Source of the DNA: Hahella sp. KA22
GTDB lineage: Bacteria; Pseudomonadota; Gammaproteobacteria; Pseudomonadales; Oleiphilaceae
Direction of reading: 5' to 3'
Assembly (NCBI RefSeq): GCF_004135205.1
Contig: NZ_CP035490.1
Location: 2,993,501 to 3,057,500 of the forward strand
DNA: 64,000 nt
The notes beneath the pieces are model-generated. The model did no database searches and had not been told where the DNA came from. It worked only from the letters and a program-made list of their open reading frames with translations. Shown here in pieces: positions 18,386 through 27,577 of this stretch. Position 1 is the first letter of the stretch. Every line of letters starts with the position of its first letter. The translations under genes were made by a program, and so were the position numbers.

Positions 18386-19225
18386 TTGGGTGCGTATAGA
18401 AGGCAGGTGGTGGGGCAAGACCAAGATACCGTATCTCCTGCCCGATGGTCATGGTCGGTCGATATAAAGAACAGTCTAAAGAAAACTGAGTTGTGGTGGG
18501 ATCTTGGAATATTCGATCTGAAGTTGAGGTATCGGCGCTCAGTTATAGGGCCATTTTGGATTACCATCAGCTCAGCGATATTTATTGCTGCATTAGGGTT
18601 TCTTTGGTCTCACTTGTTTGGCGTGCCTGTGGAGAAGTATATTCCTTTTTTTGCAATAGGGCATATTGTTTGGCAATACTTCGCTAACCTTTTGGTTGAT
18701 GAGAGCAATGGTTTTGTGCAATTTGAGGGGCATATTAGACAGTGCGATGCTCCAATGACGACTTATCTCTTGAGGTTATGGATAAGGCATTCATCGGTGT
18801 TTATCCATAACTTGGTAATTATAGTTTGTATAGGGGCTATATACTCACTTAATCTGACGGTTGCATCGATACTTCTTTTTATTGCTGGCTACCTCTTGCT
18901 AAGTCTATTTACTATTAGCTTTGGAGGAATGCTGGCAATATTTTGTGCAAAATATCGAGACTTTCATCAAGCTATACAAACCTTTGTCCAGGTGTTATTT
19001 TTCGCCACGCCAGTTATTTGGGAAAATAAGCTTCCGCCAGAATATTCATGGGTCGCCGAGCTTAATCCAATGTATTACTTTATAGAATTAATGAGGTCGC
19101 CTCTCTTGGGGAGGGAGTTGCCGGAGTACACTCTCTTCGTTTGCACGATAGCCTGTCTAGTTGGAGTGCTGGGGTACTTATATGTACTAAGGCGTACAGT
19201 GGCGAAAATTATCTATTGGTTGTGA
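18386..19225 (+). CDS. wzm: Polysaccharide ABC exporter, permease subunit
   Basis: 279 residues with six predicted membrane helices. The cytoplasmic N-terminal element (ELWWDLGIFDLKLRYRRS) and IGPFWITISSAIF are typical of the ABC-2 O-antigen/capsule exporters (Wzm, TagG, KpsM). It forms the channel that moves finished undecaprenyl-linked polysaccharide across the inner membrane with the ATPase encoded 4 bp downstream. The start is uncertain: TTG 18386 or GTG 18407/18410; all keep the core intact. Confidence 0.88.
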   Translation: MGAYRRQVVGQDQDTVSPARWSWSVDIKNSLKKTELWWDLGIFDLKLRYRRSVIGPFWITISSAIFIAALGFLWSHLFGVPVEKYIPFFAIGHIVWQYFANLLVDESNGFVQFEGHIRQCDAPMTTYLLRLWIRHSSVFIHNLVIIVCIGAIYSLNLTVASILLFIAGYLLLSLFTISFGGMLAIFCAKYRDFHQAIQTFVQVLFFATPVIWENKLPPEYSWVAELNPMYYFIELMRSPLLGRELPEYTLFVCTIACLVGVLGYLYVLRRTVAKIIYWL

Positions 19226-19229
19226 TGTT

Positions 19230-19934
19230 ATGATCGTATTAGACAAACTTACTGTGGAGTTTCCGGTATTTTCCTCAGCTGCTAGATCTTTTAAGTCTGC
19301 TGTTGTTGGTGCTGCTACAGGAGGGCTTATTAGAAAGCAGAATGGAAAGTGCACTGTAAAAGCTCTAGACTCTTTAAGTCTAATGATTAAGAACGGTGAA
19401 AGAGTAGGCCTTATAGGGCACAATGGCTCAGGAAAGACTACTTTACTAAAAGCGTTAGCCAGTATATATCCACCAAGTCAAGGTACTCTTAAAGTAAATG
19501 GAAGGGTTGCCTCCTTAATTGATTTGTCTCTAGGAATGGAGCCGGAAGCGTCAGGATACGAGAATATATTTCTTCGTGGAATATATATGGGGCTATCGCC
19601 TAAATTGATGAAGCAAAAGGTTAAGGAAATTGCCGAGTTTAGTGAATTGGGCGACTTTTTGCATCTGCCGCTTAAAACATACTCTTCTGGGATGAATGTG
19701 AGACTTGCATTTGCAATTGCAACGTCTGTTAATGCGGATATTATTTTAATGGATGAGTGGCTTTCTGTAGGGGATGAGGAATTTAATATAAGAGCACAAG
19801 AAAAACTGAAGTGCTTGGTCGAGCAAAGCTCCATACTGGTTATCGCGAGCCATTCAATGGAGCTTGTGCATAGAGTTTGCAGTAGGGTTATCCATTTAGA
19901 GCATGGCTCAATTGTTTCTGATAATTATGTTTAG
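19230..19934 (+). CDS. wzt: Polysaccharide ABC exporter, ATP-binding subunit (short form)
   Basis: 234 residues. Walker A GHNGSGKTTLLKA, signature KTYSSGMNVRLAF, and Walker B IILMDEWLSVGD are all present. It powers export by the Wzm permease encoded immediately upstream. Long Wzt proteins carry an extra C-terminal carbohydrate-binding domain that reads the chain end; this one stops right after the ATPase domain. It therefore resembles the short KpsT/TagH-core or Wzt type in which chain length is set without terminal recognition. Confidence 0.9.
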   Translation: MIVLDKLTVEFPVFSSAARSFKSAVVGAATGGLIRKQNGKCTVKALDSLSLMIKNGERVGLIGHNGSGKTTLLKALASIYPPSQGTLKVNGRVASLIDLSLGMEPEASGYENIFLRGIYMGLSPKLMKQKVKEIAEFSELGDFLHLPLKTYSSGMNVRLAFAIATSVNADIILMDEWLSVGDEEFNIRAQEKLKCLVEQSSILVIASHSMELVHRVCSRVIHLEHGSIVSDNYV

Positions 19935-19951
19935 GTGTATTAAAGTTTTTT

Positions 19952-21694
19952 ATGAACGATAGAATTTTACTTGATGCTTATCCATTACTAGATGGGAGTA
20001 AAGGCGCAGGCGGAGCAGGTAAGTATTTGCATGCTCTTCTTGCTGAGTGGAATGCAGCTAAACATCACGTTAGAGTAGTTTCCTCCCCTCTGAATTTTAA
20101 TCTTTTTTCAAAGTATGAAAATTTAGATGTAGTAGTGGTAGGTGCTCAGGACTACTGGGCTTACAGACCTCACTTTGAATGGGCTGATGTCTATTATGCT
20201 CCTCTAAATGGATTATGGCCGCGGTTTGTTCCAGACTCGTTGCCAGTAGTTGTTCTTGTTCACGATTTGCAACATTTAGTTAGCCCCCAGTTTTTTAGTA
20301 AAGAAGTATGGCATAGCCGGTGTAAGGATTATGGTTTTGCTATTAACAGAGCAGATAGGCTTATTGCAATTTCCAAATATGAGAGAGCAAACCTTTACAA
20401 ATTTTATGGGAAAGATAATGTTGATGTTATCTACCATGGAGGCTACCTATCTGACCATGCAGAAGCGTCGAAGAACGTTGAGCTACCAAAGGGACTTCGT
20501 TCTAAAAATTATCTTTTCTATCCAGCAGTTCCGTGGCCACATAAGAATCATGTGAACTTGTTATATGCTTGGTATCTATATAAAAAAGCATGTAATGATG
20601 ATTTGAAACTGGTATTAACAGGAGCGAAAGGGCATAGTTTGGCCGACCGCTCGATGGATGAAGTAATCGACTTTTTGGGGCTTCACGAATCGGTGGTAAA
20701 TCTGGGATATCTAAGTGATGAAGAGCAGTGTAAGGTTGCTCTCAATGCAAAAGGTATGCTTTTTCCGTCTTTGTATGAAGGTTTTGGTATTCCTGTTCTT
20801 GAGGCAATGAAATTAGGTGTGCCAGTGTGCGCCTCTCCGTTAGAGTGTATAAAAGAATTTGCAGGCGATAGTGTAAAGTTCCTACAGAACCCTTTAGATC
20901 CATATGATATCGCTAATGATGTAAAGAAGTTTATCTCTTGCGTTTCTTCTGAAGCCTTTGTAGATGAAGCATCTCATGGTTTAACTACAGCTAGTATGGC
21001 AAAGAAGACTTTTGATGTGCTTAGAGCAGCTAAGAGGCCTTCCAACGAGGATAGGATGTCTTTTGTAGCACAAAATAACTTTGTCCGAAATAGGGATAAT
21101 AAGCTTCTAACTTCGATATTGGTAGTAAATGGCAATGATTTGTCTGGTTCCTTTGACTCCACTGAACTCGAGAAAAAACTTGCAAGTCTAAGATGCATAT
21201 CTAACGATATATATATAGTATTGCCTTCTACAATTAGTAGTGATGCTTTGCAGGAAGTTGATCGCTTATCTCGGCTTTACGGTGTTAATAAAAGTTTTTA
21301 TATGGTTAAGCCTTGGGCTTCTGGAATTGCTGATGCCTTGGACAACCTATTAAAGACTGACTCTTTTGGTGAGTATATATTTCTTTGCGATTATTCTAGC
21401 TCTTTGCCTAACATGGTTGAGGTTAGGAATGCCATGGCTGAGCTGGAGTTCTTCTGCGATGTTAACTTAATACTTCCGGCAGGCGCGGAAAGAGCGATAA
21501 CAAGGCCATTGCAGGAGAAGGCGGCATATAAAAAGTATATGAAGTTAAAAGATGATCCATTGAAGCCTTTCTTCGGTTCAATTATGAGAAGGGAGCGAAT
21601 TAGAAGCTATGGGAGATTAGGCTCTAAGGCGTTTTTGGCTGAATTTATTAAAAATTCAAGCTACATAGAAGGGTGGGAGAGTAAAAATGTATAG
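19952..21694 (+). CDS. GT4 glycosyltransferase fused to an extra C-terminal domain
   Basis: 580 residues. Residues 1 to about 365 form a complete GT4 enzyme: DGSKGAGGAGKYLHALL at the N-terminus, then PWPHKNHVNLLYAW and PSLYEGFGIPVLEAMKLGVP as the C-terminal signature. A further 200 residues follow. This part reads LLTSILVVNGNDL, FLCDYSSSLPNM and NLILPAGAERAI, and looks like a degenerate GT-A (GT2-like) domain in which the usual DxD is replaced by DYS. Its role is unknown. The stop overlaps the next GT2 gene by 8 bp. Confidence 0.75.
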   Translation: MNDRILLDAYPLLDGSKGAGGAGKYLHALLAEWNAAKHHVRVVSSPLNFNLFSKYENLDVVVVGAQDYWAYRPHFEWADVYYAPLNGLWPRFVPDSLPVVVLVHDLQHLVSPQFFSKEVWHSRCKDYGFAINRADRLIAISKYERANLYKFYGKDNVDVIYHGGYLSDHAEASKNVELPKGLRSKNYLFYPAVPWPHKNHVNLLYAWYLYKKACNDDLKLVLTGAKGHSLADRSMDEVIDFLGLHESVVNLGYLSDEEQCKVALNAKGMLFPSLYEGFGIPVLEAMKLGVPVCASPLECIKEFAGDSVKFLQNPLDPYDIANDVKKFISCVSSEAFVDEASHGLTTASMAKKTFDVLRAAKRPSNEDRMSFVAQNNFVRNRDNKLLTSILVVNGNDLSGSFDSTELEKKLASLRCISNDIYIVLPSTISSDALQEVDRLSRLYGVNKSFYMVKPWASGIADALDNLLKTDSFGEYIFLCDYSSSLPNMVEVRNAMAELEFFCDVNLILPAGAERAITRPLQEKAAYKKYMKLKDDPLKPFFGSIMRRERIRSYGRLGSKAFLAEFIKNSSYIEGWESKNV

Positions 21695-22778
21695 CAGTCC
21701 TAAAGTAGGGGTTGTTGTTCCTACTAGAAACCGGCTTCCAAGGACGAAGAGATTCATCAGAGAATTTGGGCGCCAAACATACCCTAACTTTGTCCTCTAT
21801 GTAGTGGATAGTAACTCCACGGATGGGACTAGTGATTGGTTGTCTTCAATTCAAACTGACATTGTGCGTAGTTTAAGTGGGACGGATGAGGATTATTGGA
21901 CCGGCGCGACCAACATCGGGGTAAGACAAGCTCTTTCAGATGGCTGTGAGTATGTTTTGACAATAAACGATGATTCAGTTCCAGATATTTATTTGCTTGA
22001 AAAGTTGGTGGAATCTTCAATAACTAGAGATATAAAAATAATTACATCTCGTATTAATTTTCTGGATCGCCCTAATATAGTTTGGTCTGTAGGATCATAT
22101 AATAAGTGGGGTGGGCGCTATATTTTTCAGTTGCTTGATAATGAAAAGGAGGAAGACGAAGTTTTCGAGAAATACGAAGGAGTGCGACATCTCGATATAG
22201 ACTCCAACTGCGGAAATGGCGTGCTCGTGCACAAAAGCGTGTTTGAGGACATAGGGCTGTATAACGAAGAAAAGTGTCCACACTATCATGCGGATTCTGA
22301 GTTTATCATGCGCGCAAGAAAGAAAGGGTATCAGGTGGTAGTTGATCTTGAAGCGTACCTTTTTAATGATACGTCTAATTATAGGCCTGATAAAAGTATT
22401 CTTGCTTCTCCTAAGGTGCAGTGGCCTTTGGAAAGGGTTTTTGGCATCGGTGCGCTCATAAAGAGAGTTCGGGGTGTGTATAGCTTATATTTTTTGAAGC
22501 GCTCAGAGCGAAACTTAAAGGCAGTAATTTATTTGATTAATCAATATTGTCCTGCAGAAAAACGCTTTTTGACGTTTTTAAACTATTTGACTCATTCTGT
22601 ATTTAGATTTGTTATTCCTTCTGTTGGCTTTAGGGCCCTGGCTGCATTTAAGAGACTGAGTCTGCTTAATAGTAAGGGGGGGATTTCTCCGCGCGTGTTA
22701 CTACTTTTTATATTCTTGCGGGCTCGATATTTTGTAATTAGGCGCGTTTCTAGCTTTAAACGGAAGAGGGTTTTTTAG
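21687..22778 (+). CDS. GT2-family glycosyltransferase
   Basis: 363 residues. VGVVVPTRNRLPRTKRF and YVVDSNSTDGTSDWL are the GT-A nucleotide-binding start; LTINDDSVPD near residues 91-100 holds the DxD-type metal site; CGNGVLVHKSVFEDIGLY and HADSEFIMRARKKGY follow as the acceptor-side motifs. It resembles rhamnosyl/fucosyl-type GT2 enzymes. The C-terminal 100 residues are basic and partly hydrophobic, likely membrane-associated. The start overlaps the preceding gene. Confidence 0.85.
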   Translation: MYSSPKVGVVVPTRNRLPRTKRFIREFGRQTYPNFVLYVVDSNSTDGTSDWLSSIQTDIVRSLSGTDEDYWTGATNIGVRQALSDGCEYVLTINDDSVPDIYLLEKLVESSITRDIKIITSRINFLDRPNIVWSVGSYNKWGGRYIFQLLDNEKEEDEVFEKYEGVRHLDIDSNCGNGVLVHKSVFEDIGLYNEEKCPHYHADSEFIMRARKKGYQVVVDLEAYLFNDTSNYRPDKSILASPKVQWPLERVFGIGALIKRVRGVYSLYFLKRSERNLKAVIYLINQYCPAEKRFLTFLNYLTHSVFRFVIPSVGFRALAAFKRLSLLNSKGGISPRVLLLFIFLRARYFVIRRVSSFKRKRVF

Positions 22779-22784
22779 TCAAGA

Positions 22785-23900
22785 ATGAAAAGAATAGGTG
22801 TCGACGCAAGATGTTTATCTGTTCCTCTTACGGGGATTGGTCGATATCTGTGCGAGCTGCTCAAGCAGATGATTCTGCTCAACAGAGATATTGAGTGGTA
22901 TTTATATACTAATAGGCCACTAGTGGTCGATTTTGGGGATTCTAATATAAAAATTAGAAGCTTATCTAAAAATTGGGGCTTCTCAGGGACCTTAGTCGCA
23001 CAAGTAATGTTCCCTTTTTGGGCGAAACGGGATGAATTAGATGTCTTTTGGAGCCCGCGACATCATTTGCCACTAATGCTATACCTTTCAAGATTAAGAA
23101 AGGTCGTGACTATACATGATATGGTTTGGAAAAAATGTCCTGAGTCGATGAGTGCTCAAGGATTTCTTGCAGAAAGAATATTTATGCCGCCAACACTTAG
23201 AATGGCTGATAGGGTAATCGCTGTATCAAAGTCTACTCAAAAAGACTTGATTGAGTATGATCGCAAACTTGCCAGTAAGGTGGATGTCGTATATGAGGCT
23301 CCATTTATAGGCGTTAGTGAAAACGAGGATATTCGCCAGGAATACTCGGTTGATAAATACTTTTTATTTGTTGGAACTATTGAGCCCAGGAAGAATCTGA
23401 AGCGCCTTCTTGAAGCATATGCAAGACTGCTTGACGAAGGTATAAAGTCTCACCGGTTGATTATAGTTGGCGGTAAGGGATGGGGGCGTGTAGCTTTAGA
23501 GGAATTTATTGTTGAAAAGCACCTCAAAGATTGGGTTGAGCTAAAAGGGAGAGTGGAAGACTCAGAATTAAGAGCGTTATACAAGGGGGCGTCCGCATTA
23601 TTGATGCCCTCGCTTTATGAGGGCTTTGGCCTTCCAATTGCTGAAGCTATTAGTCTGAGTGTCCCTGTTATAACATCAAAGCGCTCTTCTATGCCTGAAG
23701 TGGCTGGAGAATGCGCGCTATATGTTGATCCTGAGTCGGTTGACTCAATACTTGAAGCTATTAAGGTTCTAGCTAAAGATAACGAAGTTTTAGGCGCCCT
23801 AAAAGCAAATACGGTTAAGCAGGCGAAAAGGTTCTCATGGGAATCTGCCGCAGTTGATACCCTCGGAATATTGAAGCCTAATGAATTAAGCTTTCGGTAA
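22785..23900 (+). CDS. GT4-family glycosyltransferase (WbaZ/mannosyltransferase-like)
   Basis: 371 residues. IGVDARCLSVPLTGIGRYLC is the N-terminal signature of GT4 mannosyltransferases of the MtfB/WbdB group, followed by VVTIHDMVW, FVGTIEPRKNLKRLLEAY and PSLYEGFGLPIAEAISLSVP. GDP-mannose would be available from manC in the same cluster, so mannosyl transfer is plausible but not proven. Six bases separate it from the GT2 gene upstream. Confidence 0.85.
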   Translation: MKRIGVDARCLSVPLTGIGRYLCELLKQMILLNRDIEWYLYTNRPLVVDFGDSNIKIRSLSKNWGFSGTLVAQVMFPFWAKRDELDVFWSPRHHLPLMLYLSRLRKVVTIHDMVWKKCPESMSAQGFLAERIFMPPTLRMADRVIAVSKSTQKDLIEYDRKLASKVDVVYEAPFIGVSENEDIRQEYSVDKYFLFVGTIEPRKNLKRLLEAYARLLDEGIKSHRLIIVGGKGWGRVALEEFIVEKHLKDWVELKGRVEDSELRALYKGASALLMPSLYEGFGLPIAEAISLSVPVITSKRSSMPEVAGECALYVDPESVDSILEAIKVLAKDNEVLGALKANTVKQAKRFSWESAAVDTLGILKPNELSFR

Positions 23901-23908
23901 GCGCTTGA

Positions 23909-25030
23909 ATGAAAATACTACACATATATAGAACGTTTTTTCCAGATACCCAAGGAGGACTGGAAGAGGTCATTCGGCAGCTGGCGTCTGGATGTGAGGC
24001 TCTTGGCGCAGAAGTCAAGGTGCTTTACCCCTCCTCTTGTGTGAGTTCAGTTGAAGAAATTCGCTATAACGGGGTAACGATTATACGGGTGCCTGAGTTA
24101 TTTGAGTTTGCTTCTTGCAATGTTTTTGTAAAGGGGATCGGGGCGTTTTATCAAGCTGTCGCATGGGCTGATATTCTTCATTACCATTTCCCATGGCCTT
24201 ATCAAGATATGCTTCATCTATTAATGCCTAAGAAATTAAAGCGTCCATCAGTAGTAACCTATCACTCAGATATTGTTAGGCAAAAAAGTTTGATGAAGCT
24301 TTATAGTCCGATAATGGACAGATTCTTAAAGGCGGTCGATGCAGTTGTTGCTACTTCTCCAAACTATGTGGACTCAAGCCAGCATTTAAAGAAGCTGAAC
24401 GGAAAGGTGAAAATGATACCTCTTGGTATAGATGAGTCAGGCTTGCCGACAGTTGGAGAAGATAAAATATCTGAATGGCGCTTGAAGGTTGGTGAGGGGT
24501 TTTACTTTTTTGTCGGAGTATTAAGGTATTACAAAGGGTTGGATGTATTGCTTGACGCTGCGAAAGGCGAAAAATTCCAAGTGGTTATCGCAGGAGATGG
24601 TCCGTATCGTCCTCATCTTGAAGCGCGCTGCAAAGAGCAGAACATTGACAATGTCACCCTTCTTGGAAGGGTGACCAATGAAGATAAAAGCGCCTTATTC
24701 TCACTTTGTCGAGCAGTGGTATTTCCCTCTTTTATGCGCTCGGAGGCATTCGGGGTGACTTTGCTGGAGGGAATGTTCTTCAGTAAGCCTTTGATAACAG
24801 TCGATTTGGATACAGGGGTTAACTTTGTAAACCAGCATGGCCATACGGGTTTCAAAGTGCCACCTAAGAGCCCGTATGATTTAAGGGCGGCTATATTAGC
24901 ATTAAACTCTGATCCTGCCTTAGCGGATGCCTTTGGGAAGAATGCAAATGATAGGATGCATAATGAATTTACAAGTCAAAGAATGTGCCAGTCATATTTG
25001 GAGTTGTATAGCAGCTTAGTCAAAAGTTAG
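23909..25030 (+). CDS. GT4-family glycosyltransferase
   Basis: 373 residues. HIYRTFFPDTQGGLEEVIRQ at the N-terminus and FVGVLRYYKGLDVLLDAAKG, then SEAFGVTLLEGMFFSKPLI, give a clear GT4 enzyme. Relatives in ABC-dependent O-antigen clusters are mannosyl- or rhamnosyltransferases. It is the last glycosyltransferase before manC, with about 100 bp between them. Donor not determinable. Confidence 0.85.
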   Translation: MKILHIYRTFFPDTQGGLEEVIRQLASGCEALGAEVKVLYPSSCVSSVEEIRYNGVTIIRVPELFEFASCNVFVKGIGAFYQAVAWADILHYHFPWPYQDMLHLLMPKKLKRPSVVTYHSDIVRQKSLMKLYSPIMDRFLKAVDAVVATSPNYVDSSQHLKKLNGKVKMIPLGIDESGLPTVGEDKISEWRLKVGEGFYFFVGVLRYYKGLDVLLDAAKGEKFQVVIAGDGPYRPHLEARCKEQNIDNVTLLGRVTNEDKSALFSLCRAVVFPSFMRSEAFGVTLLEGMFFSKPLITVDLDTGVNFVNQHGHTGFKVPPKSPYDLRAAILALNSDPALADAFGKNANDRMHNEFTSQRMCQSYLELYSSLVKS

Positions 25031-25128
25031 GATCCTCAAAATCAGTGTGCGGCTAATTCGTGAATTTTCTTGTGTCTATAAATTTTGACGCATGGGTGTT
25101 TAACAAGAAATAAAGGTTTAGAAGGCGT

Positions 25129-26538
25129 ATGTTAAATGCGATTGTTTTATGTGGAGGGTCAGGCACACGCCTTTGGCCTTTATCTAGAGAAGCTTACCCT
25201 AAGCAATTTTTGAATTTGGCTTCTGACGGAAGCTTACTGGCGGAAACTGTCTGCAGGATATTGGAAATCAGCGGTGAAGCAGGTATTAGCGTGGTCTCTA
25301 ACGAAGATCATCGCTTCCTGGTGGCGGCTACATTGCAGGTGCAGTGTCCGTCCACAAAGAAAAATATCATTTTAGAACCTTGCGCCCGCAACACTGCGCC
25401 GGCTATCGCACTGGCTGCTTTGGATGCTCTGGCGTCAGATGCGCAGGCGGTATTATTGGTGTTGCCGGCGGATCATGTTATTCGCAATGTGCAAGCATTT
25501 GCTGATGCAGTGCGCATTGGTGAGCAGGCGGCTGCGCAAGGGAAGTTGGTGACCTTTGGTATTGTGCCGGATTCCCCGCACACGGGTTATGGGTATATCA
25601 AAGCGGATGTTGGCGACAAAGACTGGGCGCCAGTAGAGCAGTTTGTTGAGAAGCCGGATCTTGATACGGCCAAGAGCTATGTGGATTCCGGAAATTACTT
25701 CTGGAACAGCGGTATGTTCATGTTCCGTGCGGATCGTTATTTGGATGAGTTGAAAAAGTTCCGGGCGGACATTTATGAGGCCTGTACTAAAGCCTATGCT
25801 GGCAAGTCCTCCGATTTAGATTTCGTGCGCGTGGATAAGCGGGCGTTCTCCGATTGCCCGGATGACTCCATTGACTATGCGGTGATGGAAAAGACGTCCG
25901 ATGCAGTCGTGATTCCGCTGGATGCGGGATGGAGCGATGTCGGTTCCTGGTCGACCTTGTGGGAGATTCAGGATAAAGACGCAGCCGGCAATGTGTGTCG
26001 CGGCGATGTCATCACGGAAGACGTCGAGGGCTCCTATATCCATTCCGAAGGTCGCCTGATCGCGGCGATTGGTCTGAAGAATCACGTGATTGTCGAGACG
26101 GATGACGTGGTCTTGGTGGCGGACAAAGAGCGTGTGCAGGATGTTAAGAAGCTGGTGGCGCAGGTCAAGCAGCAGAACCGCGCTGAGCACCGTTTCCATA
26201 AGAAGGTGCATCGTCCCTGGGGGACTTACGAGGGCATCGCGATATCAGATCGCTTTCAGGTAAAACGCATTGTGGTGAATCCTGGCGGCACGCTTTCTCT
26301 GCAAAAGCACCATCATCGCGCAGAGCACTGGGTGGTAGTGAAGGGAACCGCAAGCGTCACCCGCGGCGATGAAGTCATGCTACTGAGTGAAGATCAATCT
26401 ACCTATATTCCGTTGGGCGTTGTGCATCGCTTGGAGAATCCAGGGGTGATTCCGCTTGAGCTCATTGAAGTGCAGACAGGAAGTTATCTCGGTGAAGATG
26501 ACATTGTGCGCTTTGAAGATACGTACGGACGATCGTAA
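25129..26538 (+). CDS. manC: Mannose-1-phosphate guanylyltransferase / mannose-6-phosphate isomerase
   Basis: 469 residues, the usual length of the bifunctional type II enzyme. The nucleotidyltransferase domain opens with LCGGSGTRLWPLSREAYPKQ; FVEKPD lies in the middle; the C-terminal cupin isomerase domain carries RPWGTYEGI and SLQKHHHRAEHW. It makes GDP-mannose, the precursor for gmd/fcl and mannosyltransferases of this cluster. Base composition rises inside this gene toward that of the core genome. A strong terminator follows. Confidence 0.93.
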   Translation: MLNAIVLCGGSGTRLWPLSREAYPKQFLNLASDGSLLAETVCRILEISGEAGISVVSNEDHRFLVAATLQVQCPSTKKNIILEPCARNTAPAIALAALDALASDAQAVLLVLPADHVIRNVQAFADAVRIGEQAAAQGKLVTFGIVPDSPHTGYGYIKADVGDKDWAPVEQFVEKPDLDTAKSYVDSGNYFWNSGMFMFRADRYLDELKKFRADIYEACTKAYAGKSSDLDFVRVDKRAFSDCPDDSIDYAVMEKTSDAVVIPLDAGWSDVGSWSTLWEIQDKDAAGNVCRGDVITEDVEGSYIHSEGRLIAAIGLKNHVIVETDDVVLVADKERVQDVKKLVAQVKQQNRAEHRFHKKVHRPWGTYEGIAISDRFQVKRIVVNPGGTLSLQKHHHRAEHWVVVKGTASVTRGDEVMLLSEDQSTYIPLGVVHRLENPGVIPLELIEVQTGSYLGEDDIVRFEDTYGRS

Positions 26539-26548
26539 GCCAAGACTG

Positions 26549-26575
26549 AAGCGCACCAGACGGTGCGCTTTGTTA
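26549..26575 (+). terminator. Rho-independent terminator after manC
   Basis: A perfect 9-bp stem AAGCGCACC (26549-26557) / GGTGCGCTT (26562-26570) encloses the loop AGAC and is followed by a weakly T-rich tail. It ends the polysaccharide transcript and lies between convergent genes, so it may also help stop the minus-strand znuA transcript. Confidence 0.75.
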
Positions 26576-26597
26576 CTATCTACTCAATAGTCGCAGC

Positions 26598-27515
26598 TCA
26601 GTGGCTGCTCAGGCATTCCAGCACTCTCTTCACCATTCCACGATAGTAGTCTGAATACGTAGTGTATTCGCTTCCCATGGGGTCTATTTCAGTGATCGCC
26701 AAATTGGGGATCGTGAAAAAGCGGTCTATGGCGGAGGCTCGATATTGTGGCTCGACCACGATGCAGGCTTGCAAAGAAATAGCTTTGGCCTTGATATCCG
26801 AGAGATGGCGGGCGCCGGGAGAGGTTTCAGGTTGCAGCGCCACCACATCTACGACATTCAGACTTAACTCGTTGGCGAAATAATTAAAACCATTGTGATA
26901 GGTAAGCAGGTTCCTGTTGTTAAGCTGCTGCGCAGCCATTTGCGATGCTTCCGACAACTCTCGCATCTGTGTCTGATATTTTCTGGCCATTGATTGGTAA
27001 TCAGCGCCGACAGGGTCCAGCCGGGAGAGCGTCTCCGCCAGATTTAAGGCGACGGCTCCAGCTACATTTGCGCTCAGCCAGACATGCGGGTCGTGCGCTC
27101 CATCGTGGCTGTGATCATGGGAGTCGCTGTGTTTTGACTGATTGAACGCCAGCAGCAGCGTATCCTGACTGCTCTCCAGATAGCTGAGGGCGTCTACTTT
27201 CTCCAGCTGCGTGTACTTCTCCAGAATTTTCGGAAGAAATCGCTCCAGCTCCGGCCCTACCCATAGAAACACCTCCGCCGCCTGCAGCCGGCGCGCATCG
27301 CTGGGTTTGAGTTGATACATGTGGGGACTGGCCATTGGCGGGAGCAAATAGTCCACTTGCACGGCGTCGCCGAATGCTTCATTGACGATCAGACTCAATG
27401 GTTTGATCGACGTGAGCACTTTGATTTTATCTCCCGCTTGAGCGGGCAAGGTGAATAGGCAGAGCAATAACAGCGCCTGGGGAAAATGCGATAGCGAGCG
27501 AATGATTAACTGCAT
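26598..27515 (-). CDS. znuA: Zinc ABC transporter substrate-binding protein (ZnuA-like)
   Basis: 305 residues from the ATG at 27515. MQLIIRSLSHFPQALLLLC...LPAQA is a signal peptide, so the product is periplasmic. Metal ligands are visible: His in SPHMYQL, His in DPHVWLS, His in TYHNGFNYF and an acidic residue in EIDPMGSEYTTYS. A His/Asp-rich loop (KHSDSHDHSHDGAHD, about residues 125-140) is typical of zinc-specific members. An upstream start at 27596 would place the Zur operator inside the gene and lengthen the leader, so it is rejected. The permease and ATPase genes are not in the window. Confidence 0.87.
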   Translation of the reverse strand: MQLIIRSLSHFPQALLLLCLFTLPAQAGDKIKVLTSIKPLSLIVNEAFGDAVQVDYLLPPMASPHMYQLKPSDARRLQAAEVFLWVGPELERFLPKILEKYTQLEKVDALSYLESSQDTLLLAFNQSKHSDSHDHSHDGAHDPHVWLSANVAGAVALNLAETLSRLDPVGADYQSMARKYQTQMRELSEASQMAAQQLNNRNLLTYHNGFNYFANELSLNVVDVVALQPETSPGARHLSDIKAKAISLQACIVVEPQYRASAIDRFFTIPNLAITEIDPMGSEYTTYSDYYRGMVKRVLECLSSH

Positions 27516-27555
27516 GTCTTTTGAATGATACGGCGTTACGCCTTGAGAGTTTCTG

Positions 27556-27577
27556 GAAAGGTTATAACATAACATTA
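27556..27577 (-). promoter_or_regulatory. Zur operator upstream of znuA
   Basis: The core GTTATAACATAAC (27561-27573) is an inverted repeat GTTAT-N3-ATAAC. It matches the gammaproteobacterial Zur box core GTTATAWTATAAC at 12 of 13 positions and is flanked by GAAAG and ATTA as in the longer consensus. It lies 46 bp upstream of the znuA start, where a zinc-loaded Zur repressor would block transcription. Confidence 0.75.
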
